From: Archegozetes longisetosus
Lineage: Eukaryota; Arthropoda; Arachnida; Sarcoptiformes; Trhypochthoniidae
DNA length: 64,000 bases
NCBI GenBank assembly: GCA_018873245.2
Contig: JAEMBT020000006.1
Location: forward strand, 6,221,855 to 6,285,854
Reading direction: 5' to 3'
The notes under the pieces were generated by a model, which had not been told where the DNA came from, searched no databases, and was given only the letters and a program-made list of their open reading frames with translations. The translations under genes were made by a program, and so were the position numbers. Shown here in pieces: positions 1 to 13,047 of the stretch; position 1 is the stretch's first letter, and every line of letters starts with the position of its first letter.

Positions 1-1673
1 TGAACTAAAAACTTTCAGATGGATGAAAGTTACTTTAAAATATATTTTATAAAGTCTTTTAGTAGTTTTCATCATATTTATTGATAAATTTGGCAAACGA
101 TTGGTGAAAATAAGTGTGCGCAACATTCAGCCTCAAACATATTGTGTAAGTGATATAAAACTGATGGAACATTTCATATCATAACTTATATTTTTGCTCA
201 TAACTTACTTGTATTTCATAAATATTGTTTTGGGTTTAATTAAATTAAGTTTAACTTATTAAGTGAAATATGACTCTACATGTATTAGGAACCAAATATA
301 ACAAACTTATATTTGCTTTTCCTCCGAAAGCAAATGACACGTGAGTTACTCAAAGATATAGATATCTTGATGTTTGCTATCAGTTTACTCAAGATGTTTG
401 ATAGGATCAACAAACTAACAAACTTTGAGCACTGCAATACTCCATACATTGGTGTTTGCGTTGGTTCTCTTATGGCAAAGCTTTAATTAGAGTCGAAGAG
501 CAGATGGAGAAAATGAGAAATTTATGGTTTTCTTCATAAAAGCTCAGTTTCAGTAACGATCCAAAAATTTTTGATTGCTATAGAAAACAGCTAGAATTGA
601 CTCAAACCTTAGTTTGAGTGCGAATCTGTTTTTGGTTAATCACCTCTTAATACTCACTCAAACTTTGAATCCTTGTCCAAAAATTGAGTTCTCAAGTGAT
701 TTCTATTTTTGTCCATATGATTGTTTATTTATTAGATTTTCTATGTATCGTACTATAGAGTAACGCTTCTAGAACTTGGTTCGCTAAATCACTTGTGGTC
801 CATCAACAGATCAATTTTAACATTGAGGTCTATGGCAATCACGTGATTCATGCTATGGAAGTAATCTGCGAGCTAAAAAAGTTCGGGAGACACTACTATA
901 AAGCATTATAGTACAACTTATAAGTAATTTTTGTCTGATATACTTTTAGCCTTTCTACCACGTTTTAAGCTTAGTGTCAAACAAATCACAAAATTCTTAT
1001 CACATCAAACTGAATCCATTGTTTCAAATAAATAAATCAATTTTGAGAACAACCTCTTTGTATTTATATTTGCGTAATTTTAGCTTGAGTTGTCTTTATT
1101 AATATTAGATTAATTTTTGAGACAAACTGACTGTCAGTTCTAACGTAGTGAAATATTGAAGCTTGGCACAACAGTTAATTATAATTGAAAGTTCGAATCA
1201 ATTTACTGTATTTGAACTATTTCACGTTTGAAGCATCTTCCAAAATAGAACAATTTTAATATTAAAGTTTGCTTCTCATTTATCATTTAATTTTACAATA
1301 ATTAATATTGTTATGTGCTAATGGGAGAAGAGTGAAGTGTTTTAAAGAATAAGTGATGCAAACGTATTGTGAAGTGTGATGTGTTTTTTGAGATAATTCG
1401 ATTAGAACATAACATGCGAGCATTAGTCACTAAAGCATTTATAAAGCAAACTATGTTTACGTCTCATATAATAAATAATATTTTTAATTTATCAGACCTT
1501 TCAAATTAATTCATCTAAACTCTAAATGAATCCTTTATTTCCAGCTAACAAATTGCAATCTGTTTCTTTAGCTTAGTTACAGTTATTAATTATTTAAACC
1601 TATGGACTATAACGTTTTGTATAGCATTCGTTCAACTTAGAGCTACGTCTGAGAACAAGTCATCAAAAATGTC

Positions 1674-1909
1674 TACACTCAATAACTTAATATTCACTCA
1701 TAGCAACCAGAGGTGATGCGTTTTGATGGCGTTGTTGCCATTAGATCATAATGTCTTCAGATAGTAGTAAACTTATAGAATACGCAACATTACAATCAAA
1801 GCAAACTGGAAATCAAATTTATCAACAAATCGATGAGCATCACAGAGAGACTGATATAACAACGGCCTTATTCTTGTCGCTACCGTCAATTATTAAGCTT
1901 TCAACTGTA
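1674..1909. mobile_element. MITE copy A (TA-flanked, about 236 bp)
   Basis: The left end reads TACACTCAATAACTTAATAT and the right end is its imperfect inverted copy, closing with CTTTCAACTGTA. The arms are about 40 bp. The internal region, with the shared motif AAATCAAATTT(A/G)(T/G)CAACAAAT, matches copy B at 7252-7485. The outer parts match copy C at 25908-26135. TA borders on each end fit a Tc1/mariner-type target duplication (inference). A 76-codon open frame at 1751-1981 starts inside the element and is probably fortuitous. Confidence 0.72.
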
Positions 1910-3162
1910 TATAGATTTATTATAAAAATAATTGCAATACTTGGTGCCCGTGCGCGGTCTCTAATGTTAAGAGAAGCTTAAGATGCGGTCTCTATTGTTT
2001 ATATGTTGATTGAAGCTTAAAATGAAATATTGCCTGGAAATCGGTTTGATTCGATGAAACGAGAATAATAGTTGATTCGTATCATTTATAACTTTATTTT
2101 ATAGATATATAACAAGTTGCAAATCTTGAATCTTCCACTAAATTTGAGTTGAATGCCATCTTATAGTCTGTTCATATGAGTAGACGTTCAATGATGCAAA
2201 GTTTTATTTGATTTTCATGTTCACTCTTCTCGCAGCTGTTGTTTCAAATATTTGTTGTCCAACTTAACTCTTATAAACAACTATGCGATACCAACCCACG
2301 TATCAAGTTTTCAAATAAATTCTCTTCAGATTCAGTTTTCCGGAAGAGCGGGTCAGCTAGACATTTAAATTCAAAATTCAAACCAAAACAGTTGTGTGAG
2401 ATATCCGAGCAGATTTCGAGTTTCTAGATTTTCCGCACAAACAGAAGTTTTAAAAACTTGAAATCATCTCCAGTTAGACCTTAAATCGTGTGATATAAGG
2501 CAGCAATTTTTCAGAATTGTGCTTGAATGTTTGCAATTATTATTTTGAAGTGACAGGTCTAAATTTGATTTTATGAATAAGAATTTCGATTTTATGTTTT
2601 ATGTTGAACAGAGTTAGTTTGTTCAACACTGTGAATAAATTGAATGTTCTATTGTTATAGTCTAAAAATATTCTGCGATCAATTTAATTAGGGATTTTGG
2701 TTCTAAGTATGAAAAGCAAAATGGCTTAACTTTAAGCCTATTCTGTCTTTTCACCTGAAAACCAACAGTTCATTGGATCAGAACACGAGAGAAGGTTCGA
2801 AAGGATGGTTACAGATAAACAAATTAAATAAAGTTTTAATTGAAGTTAAATTTAATTTATTGGTAGAAAATTCAAAGCAATATCTAAACTAGTTTTTATT
2901 GTGTCTAAACTGCTATTACATATATCTAGTTTGACTATTAAATTAAATTATTGCATGAGATTAACTTTGAATAATAAAAGCGAGCATTAAAATTAATGTA
3001 ACTTAAATTAGGTAAAGCATCTGCTATGCGGTTACTTAACTTGAATTTCACTAACAAAAGTAAATCGGAATATATTTGTATAGCTCTCTAAGCCGATTAA
3101 ATTCTATAGATATTACGCTATACAGATTCAAAGCTATTCCTCCTATTTGTAGTTTGATTATG

Positions 3163-3722
3163 TACCGTTTCGCTGAGTATCATTTCTCCGAATTGTTTCT
3201 TGAAAAGATGCAGGCATACCTCAATGTTAGTTTTATTCTGAAATTTCATTTTCTCGTCTATTCAGAAACAAAATGCCAATCTTCTTAGATTTGAGTTGCA
3301 AAGCTTATTTTATTGGATTGAATTTTGTAAAACTTTTTAATATAAACGATAACGAGTAGGTTAAACCTTCGGTAGTTTTCGATAATAAAGTCAAGTGGTT
3401 GTATCATTAATTTTGAAAGCTCTGATTTGCCATCCAAGTTGATCAAAGACTAAATTTTTATCATAGCTTCTTATGAGTGATTGCTATCAAGTAATCTTTC
3501 ATTATTCTTGTGCAGTATTCGTTTCGTTAATTAGTGATAAAAGAAGAAAAATAATATAAAAGGTCTACTTATTTAAAGCTTAACATGTACTTACTCTGTG
3601 TATCTGTATTCTCGAAAGGAGAATTTGAGGAAATAAAATTCGGCCAAAAAAATTGAGGTTGGCAATTTGGGGAAATTAGATTGGAAGAGATGTGATTCGG
3701 TGAAATGGAATTGGATGAAATG
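3163..3722 (-). repeat. Degenerate 14-15 bp tandem repeat, two clusters
   Basis: On the minus strand, 3163-3202 and 3619-3722 break into 14-15 bp units close to AATTCGG(A/T)GAAATG. The second cluster has about seven diverged units. Units of the same type recur on the minus strand at 44379-44430. The reading frames that cross these units are rich in His, Phe and Tyr only because of the repeat. Confidence 0.5.
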
Positions 3723-6700
3723 GTAAATGTCTAGTAGCTTATAGAATATAAAACATTTAGTGGAAGTATAAGCTGTGATTCTAGTACCACAATACAAATT
3801 TTAGCCAATCATTCAATAGTTTGAAGTTTCTGATTTGTTTTTACTAATAACTACAATAATTAATTGATACGAAAGAATAGATTTATTAAAAAGGCTATAA
3901 AATGTAATGGATTGAAGAGAATGATTAAAATAAGGGCTATTGGATAAATGTTGGAAATTAGTTCATAAGAGTCTCGTAAAGGCAAGAGTAAGTGTTGTGC
4001 AAAAAGAAAATATTGTCGATATTATATTATGCCTGGTTTTTGCGCGCGTTATCTCATTTCCACATAAGTGAACTTAGGCTGCATTTGTATCCCGGCACAA
4101 ACGAACAACAAGAGTATAGTATTCGAGTTCAGAGGATGTGTGTCGAAATATATGGCGCTTTGAATGACATTCACATAACAAACAACATTGTAATATCAAA
4201 TATGCACTTTTGAAACCCGTATAAAATGCTTGACGTCGCACATGTTCGCCATAAAAATGAACGGATCTTAGAGTAAAGCTTATGCCAGGCTTTGTATCAT
4301 AGCTTTTTAAAGTGTCTTCAACTTAAAAGTAGTCCATCCAATAAATCAGAGAAATCCAGAGATTTAAAAATGGATTTTTCACTTTGATTTCGTTTTAATT
4401 ATTTGGCATTTTAACAGGCTTTCAATTATTTGTTAATATTACATGAAATAAAAGTTTCTAGAAGAATAGTTTAAGAATAATTGAAAATAAAATACTACAT
4501 TTTACGGCAAACAATATAAGAGTGAAGTCTTAAATTTGATTTATAACAGCAGCTAAAGAGAAATTGGCCAAACCTAAGCTGAAAAATGGTCTAAAAGTTT
4601 GCGATTTGAAATTTATGTGAATAGTTTAACGTCGAATAAACAAATATCGATCGTTTTTATGCTTATGTAAATTTCTTACATTAGAGCAGTTACTGATTGA
4701 TTAAATAAAACATTTTTGCTTTGAAAATGCCGTACATTAAAAATATTGCTGACCACTGAATACTTAATGAAATTGTTATTATAACATGAAAGTTATGGTT
4801 CATTCAAAACATGATCGATCCATTTTGATGTGAGCGCAATAAATGCCTGGCATTCACTTTCAAATGTTCAATGTCTTCAAACAGAATAAATTTTGAATGA
4901 ATCTCAATGTTTGATCTATTATTCAATGGATTCTTGTTTATCGTAAGCATTGGAGTGAAGCAATTTTACAATATTGAATGTACGTAATATTACTATAAAC
5001 TATTATAATACATAAATTATTAAAAATCAAACTTTCATCAACTGTATTAATCTATTTGGTTTCAAGTTTTACATCCGATTTAAGCGTAATCCGGCTATGA
5101 GAGTAAGCTTTAGGCTTCATACTCAAACTTATTCTATATTAATGCACTTAAAATAGTGTTTAAGGATCAAATTTCAAGTCAAAGTAAACTTTTCGTACTC
5201 AAAGTTCACTTGTAATGGCCCACGAATAAGACCTAAGGTTAAGAATTGATCAGAGGAGTACAAGTATGAGAAAATATTAGCACTAATATGAAACGCACTA
5301 CAGTTGTGGAGGTCTAAGAATAAATTTAATTTGATTTGTTTGTAGCATATGTCAAAAGAAATGATGTAAAATAATTTGAAATTAAGATTTTAGTAAGTAT
5401 AAGATTCTCTGTTAAAATTCAACTCTGTTTGGCGCATAAACAACTTTGGAAATAAGCATTTACATAAATTAGATGGAATAATTGAAGAAATGTTTCGGTA
5501 AAGCAGATAAACTTGCAAAATATAATAGTAGTGTAAATAAGAACGGTGAGTTCTCACATGGAGTCGAGTTGATTGTACTGTAGAAGTAGTAAAAGTTACA
5601 TAAATAGACAAAAGTAAAACGATTTCAAAATTTCTATCACGTTCACGGCATCTGTATCTATCACAGTATCTGTTGTGAAACATGCACGAATAGAGTCAGT
5701 AAAGCAAGCCAACAGAAAACACTCACATAAATAACATTACTGCTCTAATACAACCTATCATTCACTTACTCTGTTTGGTGTCACAAATTCTTTTAGTATT
5801 TTCGCTTCAATTCACTATAAAACGAGCTGAACATCAGACACAATAAACACTTTGCATTCAGATATCAGTTCAAGTATTGTCAGCAACAGTGATCGTGCAT
5901 TAAAACCACATTTAGCTTCATTAAGATTTAAAAGAATTTCAATATTTTAGACTGGATCCAAGGGAATACAGATTTGTAGTTAAGATCAAAACTAAAAATA
6001 ATCTGCTTTCGAATGCATAATCTATTTTTTATATAGAGCTCACATCAAGCAAGAGATAATAGATTTTTGAATGCAATCATATTCGTGAAAAGTTCAACTT
6101 TTAACAGAAATGTTGCACTTTTTCAATTTCAAAACATTTAAGTGCAAGCATTTGTCTACAGAATAGAAATCTTTATCATCACGTATTTCTTTTAGATTTA
6201 GCTGTTTTTACCTCTCGTAAAACTCGTCTCAAATCGGTGACTGGGGTCACTAGGGGTATTCAGAGGTATTGAATTTTTGTCTGAAAAACATTTATTTATA
6301 GTACAATTAGCTTCATTTAAAACAATCAGAAAGGATGTAAGGCTTCATTTGATGAAATCGTATGAGTAAAACTTTAATAGTATAACACTTTTCAATTAAG
6401 CGAAAATAGATTCACACATTCACGACGCTTTCATCAAAATATTTGAATTAAATAATTGTCCGTAAGTCATGAAATAACTGCTATTAATGAAAGATAGTTT
6501 ATTGAAAATCTACAAATTCGACATAAGACTGAATGTTTAAATGTTTAACGACATCTTATTGCTTGAGATATCAAACCAAAACTCGAACTGAAAGAGTAGG
6601 CTGAAATTTTTCAAAAGAGCTGTGAAATGATTCATTTCTGTATAGGTATAAGTTTAGGTGCTTTTAAAGGATTTCTCTTTATTGAAAGCTTTGCTGATGA

Positions 6701-7251
6701 CTAGATAATCGATATCCACTAATCAATATTGAATTCCTTGAGGACTTGAAGTGCCACTTATACTGCTTTCCTAATCGAATTCAAAGCTATTGTGCACTTA
6801 CTTAACTCTATTTGTCTTTTACACCTTTCCTATACTGCTTATTCGCCATGCCTTCTACTTTATCTTTAATTTTCTGTAGAAATCATTGCAAATTCGGGGA
6901 AAACAATTACATTTTATTTAAACTTAAATTTGGGGTCTTTGTAAATGTGTAAAAAATTGTATGAAATATAGAGCCAAACCTTATGATCAGCTCGATTAAA
7001 CTTGAATAACATGAAAGATCTTATAAAAAAACCATATCAATTGTTTGGGTGTTTATCTCAACAGTCTTCGAGAACTTATTGCAATATTTGAGAACGCATT
7101 TCTCAAAGTAAATCAAAACTGTTTTTCTGCTATTACTGTAGAGTTTTCTGATTTGACGCAACAAATCTATGTTAACTGCATTTGCTTCAAAAATTGATAC
7201 ACAAATGTTGTCACTTCAAAAACGCTTCAACCTTATACTTCAGATATTTTG

Positions 7252-7485
7252 TATACTAAAAAATTGAATAATCCTTGATCGCAACTAAGAGTGATGCGCT
7301 GTCTTCGGATGCTTTCGACCAGACCATAAAATTGAAGGTGCTAACAGATTTATTCAATATTCAATATAATAATCAAAACAAATTAGAAATCAAATTTGGC
7401 AACAAATTGACGCACACCACAGGAAAGTTGACACGGTAAAGGCCATTACTTGTTGCTATCGTGGATTATTAAGTTTTTAGGTGTA
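7252..7485. mobile_element. MITE copy B (TA-flanked, about 234 bp)
   Basis: This is a diverged copy of the element at 1674-1909. It begins TATACTAAAAAATTGAATAA and ends ATTATTAAGTTTTTAGGTGTA, with TA at both borders. The internal block AAATCAAATTTGGCAACAAA aligns with copy A. The order of shared blocks (GATGCG, CATAA, the CAACAAAT block, right TIR) is conserved. No open frame spans it, so it is non-autonomous. Confidence 0.72.
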
Positions 7486-8873
7486 TATCTTCTTAAATGC
7501 GTCGCAGAAGTTCGTAGAGACTAGTTAGTGTTGAACCATATTTCACATTAATGAGCTGACAAATTACACTAAAGCGTAGAAAGTCGTTAACAAGGTTTGA
7601 AATTAATAAAATTTTTATTTTGCTTAGAGTTAGCAAAAATATCAGAATATTTTTGCAATTCTAGCAGAAACTAAACTCATTCAAACTGAACGTTAGCCAA
7701 ATCAGAGCCAAAGCAAAAGTCTTGGAACTTGAAAAGTTTTGATTCATGGAAATGGAGCGACATCTGAAATATATATTTATAGATTAAGTTCTTTTTCCTG
7801 ATCTCTTTATTTTGAAAAACTTTTGACCAAAAACCAGATACAAAAGAAATGGAAATAGAAAAATGGGTTGAAAATGATTTACATTAACTTGGGTTTGAGT
7901 GAAAATTGTTTACAGATAAAGGGATCGAAAGCCCTTCAAAATATAGGGTTGAATAACAGCAAAAAATTATAGAAAAATAAACTTTTATAACTTATACACA
8001 AATTATCAATTAATAAAAATCAACTTTTTCTCATGATTTAATACCGACACAACTTTGGCATAAGAGTCAAAATATGAAAGAATTCTTGGGTGGGAGTTAT
8101 GGTCCGCTTTTACTAATTTCTATGTTTTACACGATTATTGATATGATATAACACTTTAAAATATATAAAAACTAATACTTTGTTCACAGGGAATAACTTT
8201 TAGGCAAAATATAATATAAATGTTAATTACTTATAATAAAAACTTTAATAATGAAAGCATATTATAATCATATTTGAGATCATTGATTGGTTATGAAGAG
8301 GATCTACGATTAAGATTTGGCGATGCAGTTGGATGAAAGTTTTTATTTGAGATCTTCGGTGTTGACCAACAATTTCTTTTTGTCATATAATCTGGAATAG
8401 AAAAGAGGGATAAACTTAATAACAAGTTAGTGATTGAGTGAGAAAACCAAAAAGAAATTAAAGTTAAGAGAAGGCTATGATTCATAATTGTTTGCGCCGA
8501 GGGGTATACGCCAAACATCAGTTAAAACACATTAAAGAAGTTGTTAGTAAGTGAAGCCAAACTTGTTATAAGTAAAGCTAATTTTATAAGACCAAGTCTT
8601 AAGGTCCAGACAATCAAATTTAATGTCCTTGAATTTATTTGAGTCTCTTTTTTCTAACTTTAAGAAACTGTCGAATGAATATAATGAATGTTTGACAAGT
8701 TTTCAGTCACGAATATATAATTATTAGGCACCACAAATGCACCACAAATATAGGAAATCAGAGAACGAAATAACATTTCTTTACTTTTTCACTACTTATT
8801 TCACTTATAATTCAGAGAAGCAGTAATAAAGAGAGAATAGAGAAAATGAAAAGTTTTTAGTAGTTCAGGCGCT

Positions 8874-8875
<2 letters not shown>

Positions 8876-8921
<46 letters not shown>
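8876..8921. repeat. (GA)n microsatellite
   Basis: A nearly perfect GA dinucleotide run of about 46 bp. The minus-strand frame across it reads as poly Leu-Ser and is not a gene. Confidence 0.97.
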
Positions 8922-8924
<3 letters not shown>

Positions 8925-9059
8925 AGAGAGTTATTAGAAAATAGGAGTGTTAAAGAAGTGCTGCAGCTACTGATGCACTGATTTGACAACAAAAGCCTAA
9001 AAAATAGAGTGTTGCAAATGTTTGGATGGCATCGATAGTACTGATCAATAGAGTAATAG

Positions 9060-9880
9060 AGTTTGTATTATGGTTTTGCCAGAAACTGTTTGGGGAAATT
9101 ACCTAAAGCACATTAAACCGGTTTGTGGGTCACTGAGGGCAAGGTTTTCATAGGTTGTTGGGGTTGTTGGCCCGCATCACAGCTGCATCACTAACGCATC
9201 ATCTTCTCATCATCTATTAGAGCTAAATCAGTCTAAGATGAAAAGAGAAAGTAATTTGTTGTATGGGCTTCAAACTAAACAAGTGGTGGCTGTAAGCGAG
9301 TGGTGGCTGCAAGCGAGTGGTGGCTGCAAGCGAGTGGTGGCTGTGAGCAAGTGGTGACTGTGAACGAGTGGTAGCTGTGAGCTCGTGTTGGCTACAGTTC
9401 AACGTTCTGAACTGGCACTTGAGCTTAGTTTTAGGGAACCGAACAACTTGTGCAAATGCAGTTTTAAGCAAGAGAATTGACTTTACAGGTGCTATTGGTT
9501 TAGTCAATATAGTCGAGTCAAATGACGTCCTTTTTTGGACTTGGCAAACATGGCTTAAATACTGCTTTAGAGTTGATTATTATTTGAGACCTAAAACAGG
9601 CACTTGTTTATCATCAAAGGGATGTCAAATGGGGAGGTTTGGAAAGCAGGGCTTCTGGGCTTCTAAATTGACATGAGGAGTGCTCCAGCCTTAAAGTGCA
9701 GCTCAACTTGTATTACAGTTGGGGCACTGCTGCACAACAATCTCTGTTTTGAGGGGGTATGAAAAGGCTCTAAAGTCGCCCTTATATGCAATACTAACTG
9801 CTATCTAAGGGGTGTTTGCGAGCAGAAGGTCAAAACCCTTTTTCCCGGAGAGCAAAAACCACAAGTTATGCAACACAGCT
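9060..9880. other. GC-richer unassigned stretch
   Basis: This segment is visibly richer in G and C than its surroundings and contains the 17-bp minisatellite. The plus-strand open frame at 9368-9676 (102 codons) has no family similarity I recognise. It could be an old mobile-element fragment; the sequence does not decide. Confidence 0.3.
9282..9383. repeat. 17-bp minisatellite, about six units
   Basis: Six consecutive 17-bp units of the form AGTGGTGGCTG(C/T)AAGCG. The first three or four are nearly identical and the last ones drift toward AGTGGTAGCTGTGAGCT. A minus-strand frame through it reads His/Ser/Leu repeats and is an artefact of the array. Confidence 0.92.
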
Positions 9881-10556
9881 ATAGCCTAAATCAAGAATAA
9901 ATACATATCTTATATCTCGATTGCTAACATGTTGCTAATACTTCTAACTAAAAGCTTCTCATTTGCTGATTCAAAAACTCTTTTCGAATCTGCTTCGATT
10001 ATTTGCCTTAACTGAAAACTTCATTTTCTCATCAATAGGTTAGCTTAGGTTAAGTGAAGCTTAGGTTAAGCGAAGCTTTCAATAATCAAAACTAATAACT
10101 AGTAAATTGAGTGATTACCTGGAATATGCAACTTAGTCATTATGTGTTATTTTCAAACATTTATTCAATTGAATGCACTCGCAGTTTGTTTACTAAACTA
10201 AGTTAAAACATTTTGCTGACTATAACTCATTCTATAGGATCGAAAAATGGTTTGCAAGTATTCATTTTGAGGTCTGATTCACATTAAAATCATAGCAATA
10301 AAAATGCTCAGCCATCTAAAATGCTTTGTAAGCCTGAATCTTTTTCCAGTACGATTGCATAGTATTTGCATTTTTATGTTTATCAAAGTGCAATTTGAGT
10401 CAGAATAAAGTCACAGTATAGTCAAGTTTACAAAAGATTTGATGCAAAGAAGGAAAGTTTTATTATTTCAATAATACTGCGGATATATTTCAGTAATACT
10501 ACGGATATATAGATTTAGGAAAATTGCTGTTGAGTGAGAGAAGAGCTGTTGTTGTA

Positions 10557-10632
10557 TTTAAGTTGGAGTATAGAAAAGTCGCATTTAAGTTTCACTATAG
10601 AAAAGACGTATTTAAGTTTCACTATAGAGAAG
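10557..10632. repeat. About 27-bp tandem repeat, nearly three units
   Basis: Units contain TTTAAGTTTCACTATAGAAA; the second and third are almost identical and the first is diverged. Just upstream (10474-10512) a separate 22-bp unit with CGGATATAT occurs twice. Confidence 0.8.
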
Positions 10633-10938
10633 TAAGACTTAGTTCACATATACCTCAAGTCATACATTAGGGTAAAGGTAGAAGAAGTGGCGCTCAGTTC
10701 AATACTAAGTCTGATCTCCCGCTAAATTGTTGAACGCGTTTTTATCAAATGCATTACGCATTCAATTGAATCACATAAAAGAAGTGATTCATAAAAACGA
10801 CGCACATTTTTCCACTGTCCCTACCTTTCAATGGCATGACAAAAATGTGATGGGTTAACAAGAAGTGCACCTATTTTTGGCGCCAAAACAGCTTTAATGC
10901 ATATCAACTTTGCATATTTAGGAATATAAATAGAAAAT

Positions 10939-11095
10939 TATCAAATATAGACTCAAATACAGGCCAAATACAGACCAAGTACAGACCAAGTACAGACCAG
11001 ACACACATCAAATACAGATCAAATACAGGCCAAATACGGACTCAAATACAGACTGAGATACAGATGAAACATAGGCCAAGCACAGACCAAATACA
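10939..11095. repeat. Degenerate short-unit array (ACAGACCAAAT-like)
   Basis: About fourteen diverged units of 10-12 bp built on ACAGACCAAAT. The array ends about 10 bp from the stop codon of the CDK-inhibitor frame, so it lies in that gene's 3' flank or 3' UTR. Confidence 0.8.
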
Positions 11096-11104
11096 AAAAC
11101 TATA

Positions 11105-11545
11105 TCAACTTTTCATACCATTACACGACGTCGTCGAATGACAATATTTGGCGCTACTCTTATTCGACCAGAAAGTGTCTGATTCTTCACCGGTTTCGCC
11201 GTAATTATTATTATTGTCATTAACTTTTTTCCAGTCAAAACGTCCCGAAATCGGTTTTTCTCTATAGAAATCAAAGTTCCAACGATTGCGATCTATAAAC
11301 CTTTTATTATCGATTTCCTCGTAGGCCATTCTTCTGTTTTCTTGAGGATCTGTCGGACCAAACAGTGATCTGGAGACACGCGAACGCGAAGTGTAATCAT
11401 TCATTGTAGAACTGATTCTGGAATGAGTTGTGTATTGGTTTTGATTAGTTTGTTGTTCAAGTTGTTCTTCTTGTTTATCCCACTCGACAGCTGCAGACCG
11501 ACGACTCGCTGACCAAACACTTTGTGCAACGTCTCCAAGACTCAT
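11105..11545 (-). CDS. Cyclin-dependent kinase inhibitor (p27/Dacapo type)
   Basis: A 146-codon frame with the CDI domain of the p21/p27/Dacapo family, which binds and blocks cyclin E/A-CDK2 in the nucleus to enforce G1 arrest. Visible signatures are the cyclin-binding motif SRSLFGP (residues about 58-64; LFG is the family hallmark), the linker helix and the CDK-binding strand WNFDF (89-93), followed by KPISGRFDWKKV (97-108). The N-terminal 55 residues are polar and Gln-rich. The start is the first ATG after an upstream stop. The frame ends soon after the CDI domain, without a clear PCNA or nuclear-localisation tail. A candidate donor (ATG|GTATGA) lies just before the stop, so a further 3' exon is possible. 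The family call is firm; the 3' end is not. Confidence 0.85.
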   Translation of the reverse strand: MSLGDVAQSVWSASRRSAAVEWDKQEEQLEQQTNQNQYTTHSRISSTMNDYTSRSRVSRSLFGPTDPQENRRMAYEEIDNKRFIDRNRWNFDFYREKPISGRFDWKKVNDNNNNYGETGEESDTFWSNKSSAKYCHSTTSCNGMKS

Positions 11546-13047
11546 AGCTTTAGTGATAAGTTTGCAAAAAATGTGATCATTTTATGATTGAATTGGCAGT
11601 AGTTTGCATTAATAAAATGCACGACAAGTTTTTAAGTATTGGCAGAAGAGATGGCAATAAGTGATGAAGGAGTATAAGTACAGCGATTGTTTTGGTTTGC
11701 TTTACGCGCTTCCCTATCAACACATACTATACATACGACTCAGTCTTAATGCACTACAATATGCACTGCAATACAGACAAATATATTTAGTTATCCCCTC
11801 TTTCTCTCTCTTCTCGTTTCTCTCAATCTCTCTCTTCTCACTTATACGTCAACCAAAAACCCTAACCAACAACTGGACATACGACTCACTTTTGGTCAGG
11901 GGGTGAGTGTGAGCGAGTGCACCACTTGTCTTGAACTTGAAGTTTAGCTCGAAGCAGAAACAAATACGTTGAAAATCATCATCACTATCAATGTTGAGCC
12001 CAACACTCCAATGTCGAGCTGACGCTTTCACCACAACCCATTGGATGTCAGCTTATGACGTATTCCTGGGGAGAACTTCTTTTCTACTTTTTCTTAAGTA
12101 TTTCAAGATGTGTTTCAATCGAGACCTCAGTTGAACAGCTAAATCGCGCGCAAATCGCAGGATTGCAACCAGAACGCCAAAGAGACCCAAACGCTTGAAA
12201 CACTCAAACCTTGTCAGACCCAAACGCTCTGAGACCCCAAACAATCTCATGAAATACTCGCAACTTATTTGCACTTTTATTTATTTTCAGTTATTTTGCA
12301 AACAACTAAAAACAAAAACTTTAATTTATATAAATTTACACAATTATAACTACTAATTATCGAACAAATCAATTAATGCATCGAATATACTGACAATTTA
12401 ATGACTACAATAAACTCTAGTTTATCTCAATTCATTCGAAATATGCGATATTTATATTAATTGATAAATAAAACAATTAATTTACTCTTTGATTCTGCAC
12501 AAATTCATGCAACAAATACACGAATAATCAATTAAGAGAAGAAGATTAATGAAAAAGGAATGATTGCTTAAAACTAAGTTTTTCCCGTCTTATACTTAAT
12601 GGTCTTTTTGTACATTTGATGGTTTAGCGAAAGGCTAACTTTTTCACTATGATTGTACTGTTCAATGTTGCGAAATGGTTTTAATGGAATATGTTTAGCA
12701 TGAGTCATGTTATGAACAAATAGATAATTTGATATGAATCTAAATTAAGGGACAGACCGGCCAACAAATCGCAATAATACAAAGGGACTCTATTTTGTAT
12801 AGGTTTTGGTCGGATCGTCCTCTAGAACGACCAGATGTTGAGAGGTATGGTTACAATCATAGGAAAACTTATAGCAAATATGATATTTTGTACAGTAAGG
12901 TCGTAAACAAATATATGTACAGATGTTAAGCCAATTACAATTATCTTAATCTTCACTCATATTTCTCTTATGTTTATATGATTTTCGATATGTTTGACCG
13001 CAGTTCCAGATAAGTTAATCATTTCAGGTGCTGCTTCGGCTCTTCGC
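11546..13047. other. Intergenic, no gene seen
   Basis: Short open frames only, none with recognisable similarity or splice context. It separates the CDK inhibitor from the DUSP gene, which has the same orientation, and probably contains the CDK-inhibitor promoter. Confidence 0.55.

Larger units (their letters stand above)
1..8875. other. Gene-poor AT-rich region
   Basis: I see no protein-coding or RNA gene here. Open frames are short, lack family similarity and have no convincing splice context. The stretch holds two copies of a MITE (1674-1909 and 7252-7485) and a degenerate 14-15 bp tandem repeat around 3163-3202 and 3619-3722. Confidence 0.7.

Noticed and set aside
1751..1981. 76-codon plus-strand ORF
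   Set aside because: It starts inside MITE copy A and runs through its right end; the frame is closed in copy B, so it is not a conserved gene.
9223..9507. Minus-strand ORF rich in His, Ser and Leu
   Set aside because: It is a translation of the 17-bp minisatellite.
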